This document shows positions 1 to 5,225 of a stretch of DNA of 5,225 bases, piece after piece (the first letter of the stretch is position 1; every line of letters starts with the position of its first letter). The notes below the pieces were generated by a model that searched no databases, had not been told where the DNA came from, and saw only the letters and a program-made list of their open reading frames with translations. Source of the DNA: Chloroflexota bacterium (GTDB lineage Bacteria > Chloroflexota > Limnocylindria > Limnocylindrales > CSP1-4); assembly GCA_021789355.1 (NCBI GenBank), contig JAJYJR010000459.1, forward strand, positions 1-5,225, read 5' to 3'. Position numbers and translations under genes: made by a program.

Positions 1-1419
1 CGCTCTCCGAAGCTCGCCCGCCTGCGCCGCAGGTTCGATCTCGTGCTCGGCGCGGGGTTGGCGCTGGCGACTGCGGCCTTCGCGATCTTCGCCTGGGTCG
101 TGGCCGTCGGTCCGCCGCCTAACGACCTGGGCGTGGCCCACCCGGCTCCCGACACCTGGGTCGTGGCCTCCGTACCGATCGGCGGGCCGGTCTGGAACGC
201 CGGCGTGCGCCCGGGCATGGAGGTGATCGGCGTCGGGCCAGCGGGAGCGGATCCCGCCGTCACCTGGGACAGCCTCCTCGTGACCGACGGAACGATCCGG
301 ATCGGCATCTCGCGTCTACCGCTCCCGCCGAGCGGCGATCTCGCGATCCTGTCCGGGCTCGCGTTGCTCCTGGCGGCGGTGGCCGCCTTCCGCCTTCCGA
401 ACGTGGCCTGGCTCCTCGCGCTCGGCTCGCTCTCGGTGACCACGCTGAACGTCACGCTGCTGTTCGACCCGCCGATCGACCTGGCGCTACTCCTGGCCGG
501 CCCGGTTACCGGGGCCCTCTACGCATCCGATCGGCGCAGGCGGCTGCACCCGCGAGTGGCAGTCCTCGCGGGAGCCGTGGTGGCGGTCGTGCTGGCCGCG
601 TGGGGCGTTGCGTACCTGGGCCGCCTGGAGGACTGGCGGACCCTGCCGTGGCCCTCGGTGCTCGCCATGGCAGGGATGACGTCGCTCGGAGTCGCGGGTG
701 TCGTGCACGCGGCGTGGCGCCGCGCGCACGCTCGCCAGCACGCGTCGAGCCTTACGGCCGGCACGAGCCTGGCACTGCTCGCCGATGAGCTGGTGCCCGG
801 CCGGGCGCGGACGCGGCTCTCGGCGATCGAGCGCGAGCGGGCCCGCCTGGCGGACGACCTGCACGCCGACGTGCTGCCCGACCTGTCGGCGGTGATCCGC
901 GAGATCGAGGCGGGCGCGGCGCCGGAGGATGCCGCCCGGCGCCTGCGCGGCATCGCCGCCGAGCTGCGCGACCTGATGAGCGAGCGCCGCCTGGCCGTCC
1001 TCGAGGAGCTCGGGCTGGTGCGCGCCCTCGAGTGGCTGGCCGAACGGGTCCAGGAGCGCACCGGGGTGCCGGTCGAGCTCGACGTGGTGGGGGGCTCCCA
1101 CGACGATCCGGAGACGCGCCCGCCTCGCGAGGTGGAGCTGGCGGTCTACCGCGTCGCACAGCAATCGCTCGACAACGCGCTCCTGCACGCCGGGCCACGA
1201 ACGGTGCGTGTGCGTATTGACGTGGACGCGACCCATGTAGCGCTCGAGCTCGGCGACGACGGGGTGGGCATGCCCGCCGGTGCGGAGGATCGCGCGCTCC
1301 GGGCGGGGCATCTCGGTCTGGCCGACATGCGGCAGCGGGCGGCCGCGATCGGGGCCGCCTTCTCGATCAGTCCGCGCGCCGGCGGTGGCACCCTGGTGGC
1401 GGTCCGATGGCCGCAGTGA
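1..1419 (+). CDS. Membrane sensor histidine kinase with PDZ-like segment (5' partial)
   Basis: Likely a NarL/DegS-type sensor kinase that autophosphorylates on His and passes phosphate to the regulator encoded next. The frame is open to base 1. Basic residues just before GTG 43 (LARLRRRF) fit a cytoplasmic tail ahead of the first membrane segment, so the true start is probably upstream; GTG 43 would give 458 aa. Counting from GTG 43: TM about 3-22; PDZ-like extracytoplasmic stretch about 40-90 (GGPVWNAGVRPGMEVIGVG); hydrophobic segments near 99-116, 121-141, 146-161, 172-192 and 205-225; H-box ERARLADDLHADVLPDL with His274; N-box around Asn378 (QQSLDNALLHAG); G1 box DDGVGMP with Asp406; G2 GHLGLADM from Gly422; closing GGGTLVAVRWP. 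The residue after His274 is Ala and the +5 residue is Pro, where HisKA_3 kinases usually have Asp and Gln. The gene overlaps the regulator by 13 bp. The class is certain; the stimulus is unknown. Confidence 0.93.
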   Translation, partial: RSPKLARLRRRFDLVLGAGLALATAAFAIFAWVVAVGPPPNDLGVAHPAPDTWVVASVPIGGPVWNAGVRPGMEVIGVGPAGADPAVTWDSLLVTDGTIRIGISRLPLPPSGDLAILSGLALLLAAVAAFRLPNVAWLLALGSLSVTTLNVTLLFDPPIDLALLLAGPVTGALYASDRRRRLHPRVAVLAGAVVAVVLAAWGVAYLGRLEDWRTLPWPSVLAMAGMTSLGVAGVVHAAWRRAHARQHASSLTAGTSLALLADELVPGRARTRLSAIERERARLADDLHADVLPDLSAVIREIEAGAAPEDAARRLRGIAAELRDLMSERRLAVLEELGLVRALEWLAERVQERTGVPVELDVVGGSHDDPETRPPREVELAVYRVAQQSLDNALLHAGPRTVRVRIDVDATHVALELGDDGVGMPAGAEDRALRAGHLGLADMRQRAAAIGAAFSISPRAGGGTLVAVRWPQ

Positions 1420-2030
1420 TCGCTGTCGCCATCGTCGACGACCACCCGGCCACGGCCGCCGGCCTCGCGGCGCTCCTGGCCCGAGAGCCCGACCTGGCTG
1501 TGGTCGGCACGGCGGGATCACTGGCCGAGGCGATCGAGCTGCTGGAGCACCAGACACCGGACGTCGCCCTCGTGGACATCCAGATGGGGGGCCAGCCGGC
1601 CGGGTTCGAGATCCTCCGTCGCTTCGCTCGGCCGGGTGGACCCGCCGTCATCCTCTTCAGCTCCTACGACTACCCGGGGTTCCACGCCCGCGCCATCGAG
1701 CTCGGCGCACGCGGCTACCTGGCGAAGGCCGCACCGCTCGCGGAGATCGTCGCGGCGATCCGGGCGGTGGCGGCCGGTGGCACAGCCTTCAGCGCTGCGG
1801 CCATCGAAGACGCGCGGCAGGCCCCGCGCCCGCCCTCGGAGCGGGAGCTGCAGGTCATCAGGCTCCTTGCCGCGGGCAACTCCAACGACGAGATCGGGGC
1901 CCGCCTGGGTCTCACCGAGAAGTCGGTCGAGAGCCACCTGCGGCGGCTGTTCGGGCGCTACGGGGTCGCGACGCGGACTGAGCTCTCGCTGCTGGCCGTG
2001 CGTCAGGGATGGATCGAGGCGGGGACGTAG
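1407..2030 (+). CDS. NarL/LuxR-type response regulator
   Basis: A 207-aa response regulator, the usual length for the NarL/FixJ family. The receiver domain (about 4-122) has the acidic pair Asp11-Asp12, phosphoacceptor Asp57 (VALVDIQM), switch Ser85 (ILFSSYD) and Lys107 (GYLAKAAP), so all catalytic positions are present. The acceptor loop reads QMGGQPAGFE rather than the usual MPG-D-G form. A linker (135-143) leads to a LuxR/GerE helix-turn-helix at about 144-203: SERELQVIRLLAAGNSNDEI, then GLTEKSVESHLRRLF, the recognition-helix region. The start ATG lies inside the last codons of the kinase gene, giving a 13-bp overlap and suggesting translational coupling; only a weak GGTGGCGG lies ahead of it. 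The regulator should bind DNA as a dimer when phosphorylated by the neighbouring kinase. Its target promoters cannot be read from this window. Confidence 0.95.
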   Translation: MAAVIAVAIVDDHPATAAGLAALLAREPDLAVVGTAGSLAEAIELLEHQTPDVALVDIQMGGQPAGFEILRRFARPGGPAVILFSSYDYPGFHARAIELGARGYLAKAAPLAEIVAAIRAVAAGGTAFSAAAIEDARQAPRPPSERELQVIRLLAAGNSNDEIGARLGLTEKSVESHLRRLFGRYGVATRTELSLLAVRQGWIEAGT

Positions 2031-2158
2031 CCGAGGCGCCGCCGAGGACTTGCGGCAGAGCGCGCACATCGGAGCCCACCCCTACGGGACGAGGACGCCA
2101 ACATCCCACGTCGCATCCAGGGCTTTGACTGTCACCCTGCGTTCCGGCCCTCGCAATC

Positions 2159-2183
2159 CTTGCCTCCATCCCGCAGAGGCAAG
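2159..2183 (+). repeat. 8-bp inverted repeat, possible weak terminator
   Basis: CTTGCCTC (2159-2166) pairs perfectly with GAGGCAAG (2176-2183) across a 9-nt loop. It lies about 130 nt after the regulator stop codon. No T-run follows, so it may be a weak terminator of the two-component operon, an operator-like site, or chance. Confidence 0.3.
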
Positions 2184-2533
2184 CTGTTACGGCGCCCCTG
2201 CCTGAATCGGCCCCGTTCACCTTGTTGGTGGGTCTGGCGTTTGGCCGGGGTCGCTCTGGGAGGGGCGCGACCAGACGTCGCGGCCCGAGCCGCAGTGTGC
2301 CGGGCCCTCGGCGGGAGGAGCCCGCTGCCTCTGCATGCTGGTCCCTTGATGCCAACGCCGCGCCGCGTGACGGGCGAGGTCGGCCGCGCGCTCGTGCGCG
2401 TTGGCGAGGTATCCCGCTATGCCGGCTGCGGCATTCCGCGCTCGCGCTTCGGACGTGCCCCGTCGCACGATCTCAATCGTCGCCCGACGAGCACGCCACA
2501 ACGGCAGCCGGAGGGCGCGGCGAGTGGAAGCGA

Positions 2534-2540
2534 GGGAGGA
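2534..2540 (+). promoter_or_regulatory. Shine-Dalgarno site fixing the ATG 2548 start
   Basis: GGGAGGA lies 7 nt before ATG 2548, near-ideal spacing. It marks ATG 2548 as the start although that frame stops after 29 codons. This is the main evidence that the gene began here with a signal peptide and later lost its frame. An in-frame GTG at 2542 is too close to the site to be preferred. Confidence 0.75.
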
Positions 2541-2547
2541 TGTGAAC

Positions 2548-3422
2548 ATGACGGCCCGAGCACGAGCAGTGTCAGCCCTGTTGGTGATCCTGGGATTGCC
2601 GTCAGCGGCGGACCGGCAATCGCGGCGACACCGGTGAGCGACCCGCCCGCGAAGGTGGACATTACGGCGACGGCGGACGGACAGCACTTCATCCACGACA
2701 CGGCCGAACGGTTCACGAAGTCCGGGTATCCCACCGATCCCGCCACTCTCGCCGCCTACCGCTTGGCGGACGACGCCGTTGTCGTCGCGCCGCGCGCGAG
2801 CGTCGTGGCCGACGAGCGAGCGTCTGGTGGCGGTACTCACGTGAGTGTCTCGCTGGCACCAGGAAACCGCAGCGAGCCACAGAACGGCTCAATTTCACCC
2901 ATGGTGATCGGCTGGCAGAGGAGCGGCGGAGGCTGCTATGGGTCGCTCTATCGCGGCGCGAGCCACATGGACACCTGCTCGACCCTCTACTGGATGGCTG
3001 ACGACGGTGACTCCGCCAACAACTACTGGCGGGCCGACCTCACCTCCACGATGTTCGCGGCCGGCCAAACGTTGTCTTGGGGCTGGATCGCCGCGGACCA
3101 AGATGCGGGCCCGTAGATGTACTTCGCGGGCGCCAACTCTTGGTCTCCCGCCCAGGATCTCAACCTGTCCTGCCAGACCGTCGGCCTCAGCGTGACGGTG
3201 CTCGGCATCGGCGGCGGCTTCAGCACCATGGCCTGCGAGTCGTGGGACATCTCGAAGTCCGCCGGCACGGCCCTCGGGTACTTCAAGAACCAGTGGTCGT
3301 GGGGGTCCTTCCTGCCAGGGAAGAACATCGATCGGCAGGTCGCGCTCGAGATCGCGACGTCGAGCGCGCAGTCGGGCGGCAACGTCACCTTCGGCTCTAG
3401 CTGGGACTTCGCGGCCTATTGA
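2548..3422 (+). pseudogene. Secreted four-cysteine protein, broken by a frameshift and an amber codon
   Basis: From ATG 2548 the frame gives MTARARAVSALLVILG, a basic n-region plus hydrophobic core, then runs into a stop at 2635-2637. Adding one G to GGG 2592-2594 moves reading into the long downstream frame and completes a classic signal peptide, with predicted cleavage after AIA (residue 26). The restored protein has 291 positions. Codon 190 is TAG (3114-3116), followed at once by ATG, and the same frame then continues 101 codons to TGA 3420-3422. Sequence on both sides of TAG has the same style: Trp, Gly and Ser rich, with regular aromatics (for example TLSWGWIAADQD, then YFAGANSWSPAQ). 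Four cysteines (codons at 2934, 2976, 3171, 3234) fall two on each side and could form two disulfides. I do not recognise the family; an exported beta-rich protein is inferred from composition. Alternatives are sequencing error at both sites or amber readthrough; without lesions this is an ordinary secreted protein. Confidence 0.72.
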
Positions 3423-3428
3423 GCACCC

Positions 3429-3476
3429 TGGAACAGGGCGAGAGGGTGGGAGAGCGTACCGCCTCGCCCTGTTCCA
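3429..3476 (+). terminator. GC-rich hairpin, probable terminator
   Basis: TGGAACAGGGCGAG (3429-3442) and CTCGCCCTGTTCCA (3463-3476) form a perfect 14-bp stem with a 20-nt loop, starting 7 nt after the stop codon of the secreted-protein pseudogene. The sequence after it (CCTCTTCG) is only mildly T-rich, so this is not a canonical intrinsic terminator. High-GC bacteria often lack the U-tract. It lies between two plus-strand genes and could also protect the mRNA 3' end. Confidence 0.7.
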
Positions 3477-3503
3477 CCTCTTCGAAGCGAGGATCATGAC
3501 GCC

Positions 3504-4052
3504 ATGCACGCGCGAGCGATCGGGCTTCTGTCCTGCGCCTGGCTGATCGTCGGTTGCGGGTCTGTGCAGCCGACGGCCGTGTCGACGCCCGCCTCGACGC
3601 CGATGCCGTCGACGACCCCGGTCCTTGCGGTCGGGATCCTGTTGGACGAACTGATCGGCGCGCAGACGACGAGGTACCGCATGAGCGACGGCACCACCTG
3701 GGAGCGCGCGAATGACGCGTTCCACGTGCTCTATCACCAGCCCTCCGGATCGACGCTCTTTCTGGCATCGGTGGACAGCGCGGGTCCCTTCGTCATGCTC
3801 ATCGGCGGGCAGGACGGCCTGCCGGCCGAGTGCCGCCATGTGCTGGGATACGGCGGGCGGGATCTCGATGGCGCAATCGACGTGCACCTCGTCAACGCCG
3901 AGCACGACGTCGTGCTCGCGAAGGCGCCGTCGTTCGGCGCGTCCGCCATCCCGTCGGCCGGCGTGTATCCGGAGACCGTGCGCTTCTGTCTCGACGACGA
4001 CGCGCGCGTGGAGCGCGCGATCTCCATCCTGCGGCCGACGCCGACGAAGTGA
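3504..4052 (+). CDS. Small secreted lipoprotein, unknown function
   Basis: A 182-aa protein with a lipoprotein signal: hydrophobic core GLLSCAWLIVGC ending in lipobox Ile15-Val16-Gly17-Cys18. Cys18 would be lipidated and anchor the protein to the outer face of the membrane. A Ser/Thr/Pro tether follows (about 19-40, for example TPASTPMPSTTP), then a compact mixed domain of about 140 residues containing Cys110 and Cys162, a possible disulfide pair. Recognisable stretches include TTRYRMSDGTTWERANDAFH and PFVMLIGGQDGLPAECRHVL, but I cannot match them to a named family. GAGGA (3489-3493), 10 nt upstream, supports ATG 3504; the nearer ATG 3496 is in another frame. The gene follows the hairpin at 3429-3476, so it probably has its own promoter in the short gap or receives read-through. 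It is intact, unlike the exported-protein gene before it. Confidence 0.82.
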   Translation: MHARAIGLLSCAWLIVGCGSVQPTAVSTPASTPMPSTTPVLAVGILLDELIGAQTTRYRMSDGTTWERANDAFHVLYHQPSGSTLFLASVDSAGPFVMLIGGQDGLPAECRHVLGYGGRDLDGAIDVHLVNAEHDVVLAKAPSFGASAIPSAGVYPETVRFCLDDDARVERAISILRPTPTK

Positions 4053-4426
4053 CCGGACGCGCCGCCACCGGCCGCGGACGCAGGAGAAGGGGGCACCAGG
4101 GGCCCCGGCACGGCGACCGCCGCCGCTGGGCAACCGGTGCCGGCGCCTCCTCGACCCCGAGCGCGTGGCGATCCTCTGGAGGATGTGGACACAGGTCATC
4201 CTGGCGTTGCAGGAACCCGACACCCTGGCAAGCGGCTCGACCGCGCTATGGCGGCTCACGCCGACGTCGACCGCTGCGCCGCTGTCAGGGGGAGAACGCC
4301 CACGTGCTCCGAACTGGCCCGTCGCTCTTGGGATCCTGTGCGGTGTGGTGCGGTCCTCGGGGGCGCCTGTAGGCCATTGCGGCGTGCCAGCCGATGCGCG
4401 TCTGCCGGACGCACTTCTGGGCGAGA
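4053..4426 (+). other. 374-nt stretch with no clear gene; possible coding remnant
   Basis: No ORF here has a convincing start, Shine-Dalgarno site and protein-like content together. One frame at about 4138-4260 is briefly protein-like, with high G/C at third positions and residues such as LLDPERVAILWRMWTQVILA. It then turns Arg/Pro rich, so it may be a gene remnant or chance. ATG 4183 directly abuts GGAGG (4178-4182), too close for normal initiation. A 7-bp inverted repeat (CCGGCAC 4105-4111 with GTGCCGG 4137-4143) is the only possible terminator after the lipoprotein and is weak. Confidence 0.4.
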
Positions 4427-4660
4427 ATGAACTTCAGCCCAAACGGTACGTACTACTGGACGGGCGGTCATGGCTGAGTCCCCCAATTGGCCCATCGCCG
4501 GCTTCGGCGACACGCCGGTGGAGCATGAGGTGTCGGATCGATGTGGAATCGGGGACTCTCCAACCGATTTCGGTGGTTCGCCATCGGACTCGCTGCGGTG
4601 CTTGTACTCGCCCTGCTGTACCTGTGGGTCATGAGCACCCAATTGCGTCCTCTTCTGTAG
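4427..4660 (+). pseudogene. Short membrane protein with W-x-G-x-x-W motif, apparently frameshifted
   Basis: ATG 4427 opens MNFSPNGTYYWTGG and then stops at 4475-4477. If one base is restored after CA at 4469-4470 (for instance CAG, Gln), reading continues TGGQWLSPPIGP. This recreates the S-P-[DN]-G-x-[YFW]-[YW]-W-x-G-x-x-W pattern I know from short tryptophan motifs in high-GC Gram-positive-like and Chloroflexota membrane proteins (compare the actinobacterial DUF2510 style). A later frame holds MWNRGLSNRFRWFAIG and a transmembrane helix ending at TAG 4658-4660. The whole would be about 78 aa: a motif, a polar linker and one TM helix. At least two indels are needed, and the linker frame (about 4475-4540) is uncertain. 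No good ribosome binding site precedes ATG 4427. The alternative is two unrelated chance ORFs. The motif match is from memory. Confidence 0.35.
4541..4660 (+). CDS. 39-aa single-pass membrane protein (small ORF)
   Basis: ATG 4541 to TAG 4658-4660 encodes 39 aa: a basic, aromatic head (MWNRGLSNRFRWF), a hydrophobic helix at about residues 14-31 (AIGLAAVLVLALLYLWVM) and a short tail ending QLRPLL. This is a textbook single transmembrane segment with positive charges on the N-terminal side, so N-in topology is likely. GAGG (4527-4530), 10 nt upstream, is a plausible ribosome binding site, and an in-frame TGA at 4526-4528 prevents extension upstream. About two thirds of codons end in G or C, less than in the kinase gene. 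It may be a free-standing small membrane protein, or the surviving C-terminal part of the frameshifted gene starting at 4427. The sequence alone cannot separate the two. Confidence 0.42.
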   Translation: MWNRGLSNRFRWFAIGLAAVLVLALLYLWVMSTQLRPLL

Positions 4661-4809
4661 TCCAGCCCGGCGGGCATGCCCCATCGTCCGAATTGTCGTC
4701 CGCTGGCAACTGCTATCGCGCCAATGGGCGCAGCATTCGTGCGAGAACGATCCTGCGTGGCTGTCGAAGGTCAACCCACAGTCTCGAACCCGCTCATTTC
4801 CACGGTTGC
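4661..4809 (+). other. Short intergenic stretch, nothing recognised
   Basis: Between the 39-aa ORF and the minus-strand coding-like region I see no gene, tRNA or repeat. Translations in all frames lack hydrophobic or domain-like pattern, and the local base composition is less GC-rich than the kinase operon. Confidence 0.4.
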
Positions 4810-5225
4810 TCCGGTTGATCCGCCTCGTTCCCATGAGGAACGGCAGCGCCCACCAGGCCACACCGAAGATCAGGTCCCCTGAGACGACAGAGACGACGTC
4901 GGTGACAACGACCAGGCGGGAACGCGCGAAGACCTCGGGAAGCGGCCGCTGGGCGGCGTGACAACGCATGCAAGGACGTCGGGCGTGGCGGCCCAGAGGA
5001 GCGCCGCCACGGCGATGGCCACGGCAGATCACCGGGCACAGCTCCACCGGGTCGCCCGGGTCGCCCGGCTGGGGCGCATCCGGCTGCTCCGTCTCGCTGC
5101 CCCCGGACCCTGCGCTACCATAGGCGCCCGGGCCGCTCGCGTCGCTCTGTCCGTGCCCCGCAGGGCCATGCCCGTCCGCCCATCGATCGCAGCAGGAGGA
5201 CCCGTGGCCAGGGAGGGTTTCGTCA
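4810..5225 (-). pseudogene. Minus-strand membrane-protein-like region with shifting frame (5' partial)
   Basis: One minus-strand frame is open from the right edge leftward past 4810. At 5048-5224 it reads like an acidic Gly/Ser/Pro linker (SGGSETEQPDAPQPGDPGDP) and then ELCPVIC. At about 4936-5022 that frame becomes Arg/His rich. The neighbouring frame there has about 90% G/C at third positions and a hydrophobic run (VAIAVAALLWAATPDVLACV). From about 4936 down to 4810 the first frame again looks coding: EVFARSRLVVVTDVVSVVSG, a second hydrophobic run DLIFGVAWWALPFLMG, then GTRRINRSN. An extra base near 5023 and a lost base near 4936 would join the pieces. Read without shifts, the first frame has Cys pairs CPVIC and CMRC that could bind zinc. 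No start codon with a ribosome site is visible, so the 5' end would lie outside the window. Family unrecognised. Confidence 0.33.
5194..5225 (+). CDS. Possible start of a downstream gene (3' partial)
   Basis: AGGAGGA (5194-5200) precedes GTG 5204 by 3 nt, counted from the last A. The codons read MAREGFV to the window edge. The ribosome site is the strongest in the right half of the window, but the spacing is shorter than usual. A TACCAT at 5116-5121 could be a -10 element, but no -35 is evident. The call conflicts with the minus-strand frame that also runs open to the edge. Seven residues are too few to name a product. Confidence 0.33.

Larger units (their letters stand above)
2031..2547 (+). 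other. 517-nt stretch without a supportable gene
   Basis: Between the regulator and the ribosome binding site of the secreted protein I see no convincing gene. One frame stays open from about 2160 into the next gene, but its translation here is rich in Arg, Pro and Gly with no domain or hydrophobic pattern. That is normal for non-coding GC-rich DNA. The stretch holds a small inverted repeat (2159-2183) and, just before its end, the Shine-Dalgarno site at 2534-2540. A promoter for the downstream gene should lie here, but no -35/-10 pair is clear enough to mark. Confidence 0.6.

Noticed and set aside
487..1557. Long open frame on the minus strand opposite the kinase gene
   Set aside because: Its translation is Arg/Pro/Gly-rich with no domain pattern, and the plus strand encodes an unmistakable kinase with all ATP-binding boxes; it is an antisense shadow typical of GC-rich DNA.
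1518..2069. Open frame on the minus strand opposite the response regulator
   Set aside because: No motif or start signal; the plus strand carries all receiver and helix-turn-helix residues.
2548..2637. A 29-aa small protein from ATG 2548
   Set aside because: After the hydrophobic core it becomes basic and stops; the fit to an N-terminal signal peptide with a one-base lesion is much better than a functional peptide.
2160..3116. A single plus-strand gene starting at ATG 2160 and ending at TAG 3114-3116
   Set aside because: The part before about 2595 has no protein-like pattern, while a strong ribosome site and signal-peptide start sit at 2534-2550 in another frame. The true gene begins at 2548 and has shifted frame.
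3117..3422. Independent gene starting at ATG 3117
   Set aside because: No ribosome binding site precedes it, and it continues the same frame and composition as the sequence before TAG; it is the second half of the interrupted gene.
2895..4259. 454-codon open frame on the minus strand
   Set aside because: Arg-rich composition, spans the antisense of the secreted-protein pseudogene, the hairpin and the lipoprotein, and has no recognisable domain; length alone is not evidence at this GC content.
3712..4818. Long plus-strand open frame overlapping the lipoprotein
   Set aside because: Overlaps the lipoprotein in another frame, is Arg/Pro-rich, and only short patches (near 4138-4260) look protein-like.
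5045..5071. Tandem GGGTCGCCC units as a DNA repeat element
   Set aside because: Only two adjacent 9-bp copies, which correspond to a Gly-Asp-Pro repeat in the minus-strand linker; too short to call a repeat element.
1..5225. CRISPR array, tRNA/rRNA, insertion sequence or phage gene
   Set aside because: I saw no regularly spaced repeats, no cloverleaf-like sequence, no terminal inverted repeats with a transposase, and no phage-type protein in any frame.

Overview
The window is high-GC bacterial DNA whose intact genes end most codons in G or C. It has Shine-Dalgarno sites of the AGGAGG type and a GC-rich terminator without a U-tract. This suits Chloroflexota (Limnocylindria/Dormibacterota-like) or Actinomycetota. 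No marker gene settles which, so the assignment is an inference.

Layout. (1) Positions 1-2030 hold a complete-looking two-component operon. A membrane histidine kinase (5' end outside the window) carries a PDZ-like extracytoplasmic segment, a HisKA_3-type H-box and an HATPase domain. It overlaps by 13 bp a NarL/LuxR-type response regulator. (2) Positions 2031-2547 are a 517-nt stretch with no supportable gene. (3) Positions 2548-3422 hold a secreted, four-cysteine, Trp-rich protein of unknown family. It has a strong ribosome binding site but is broken twice: a one-base loss in a G run inside the signal peptide, and an in-frame amber codon at codon 190. (4) A perfect 14-bp hairpin follows at 3429-3476. 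(5) Positions 3504-4052 encode an intact small lipoprotein. (6) Positions 4053-5225 hold only fragments: a possible remnant near 4138-4260; a short membrane-protein gene at 4427-4660 that can be read end to end only by assuming indels, although its last 39 codons form an intact single-TM ORF; a minus-strand membrane-protein-like region at 4810-5225 whose coding signal changes frame; and, at the right edge, an AGGAGGA-GTG that may start another plus-strand gene.

How it fits together. The kinase probably senses an envelope signal through its PDZ-like domain and phosphorylates the DNA-binding regulator made from the same transcript. The downstream secreted protein and lipoprotein are also envelope/exported products and could be targets or bystanders; nothing in the sequence proves control. 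Intact genes (kinase, regulator, lipoprotein) alternate with broken ones. Local gene decay explains this better than uniformly poor sequence, but the indels need checking against reads. I found no previously undescribed system that the sequence itself supports. The most interesting items are the doubly broken secreted protein, the kinase H-box lacking both DxxxQ residues, and the short W-x-G-x-x-W membrane protein.
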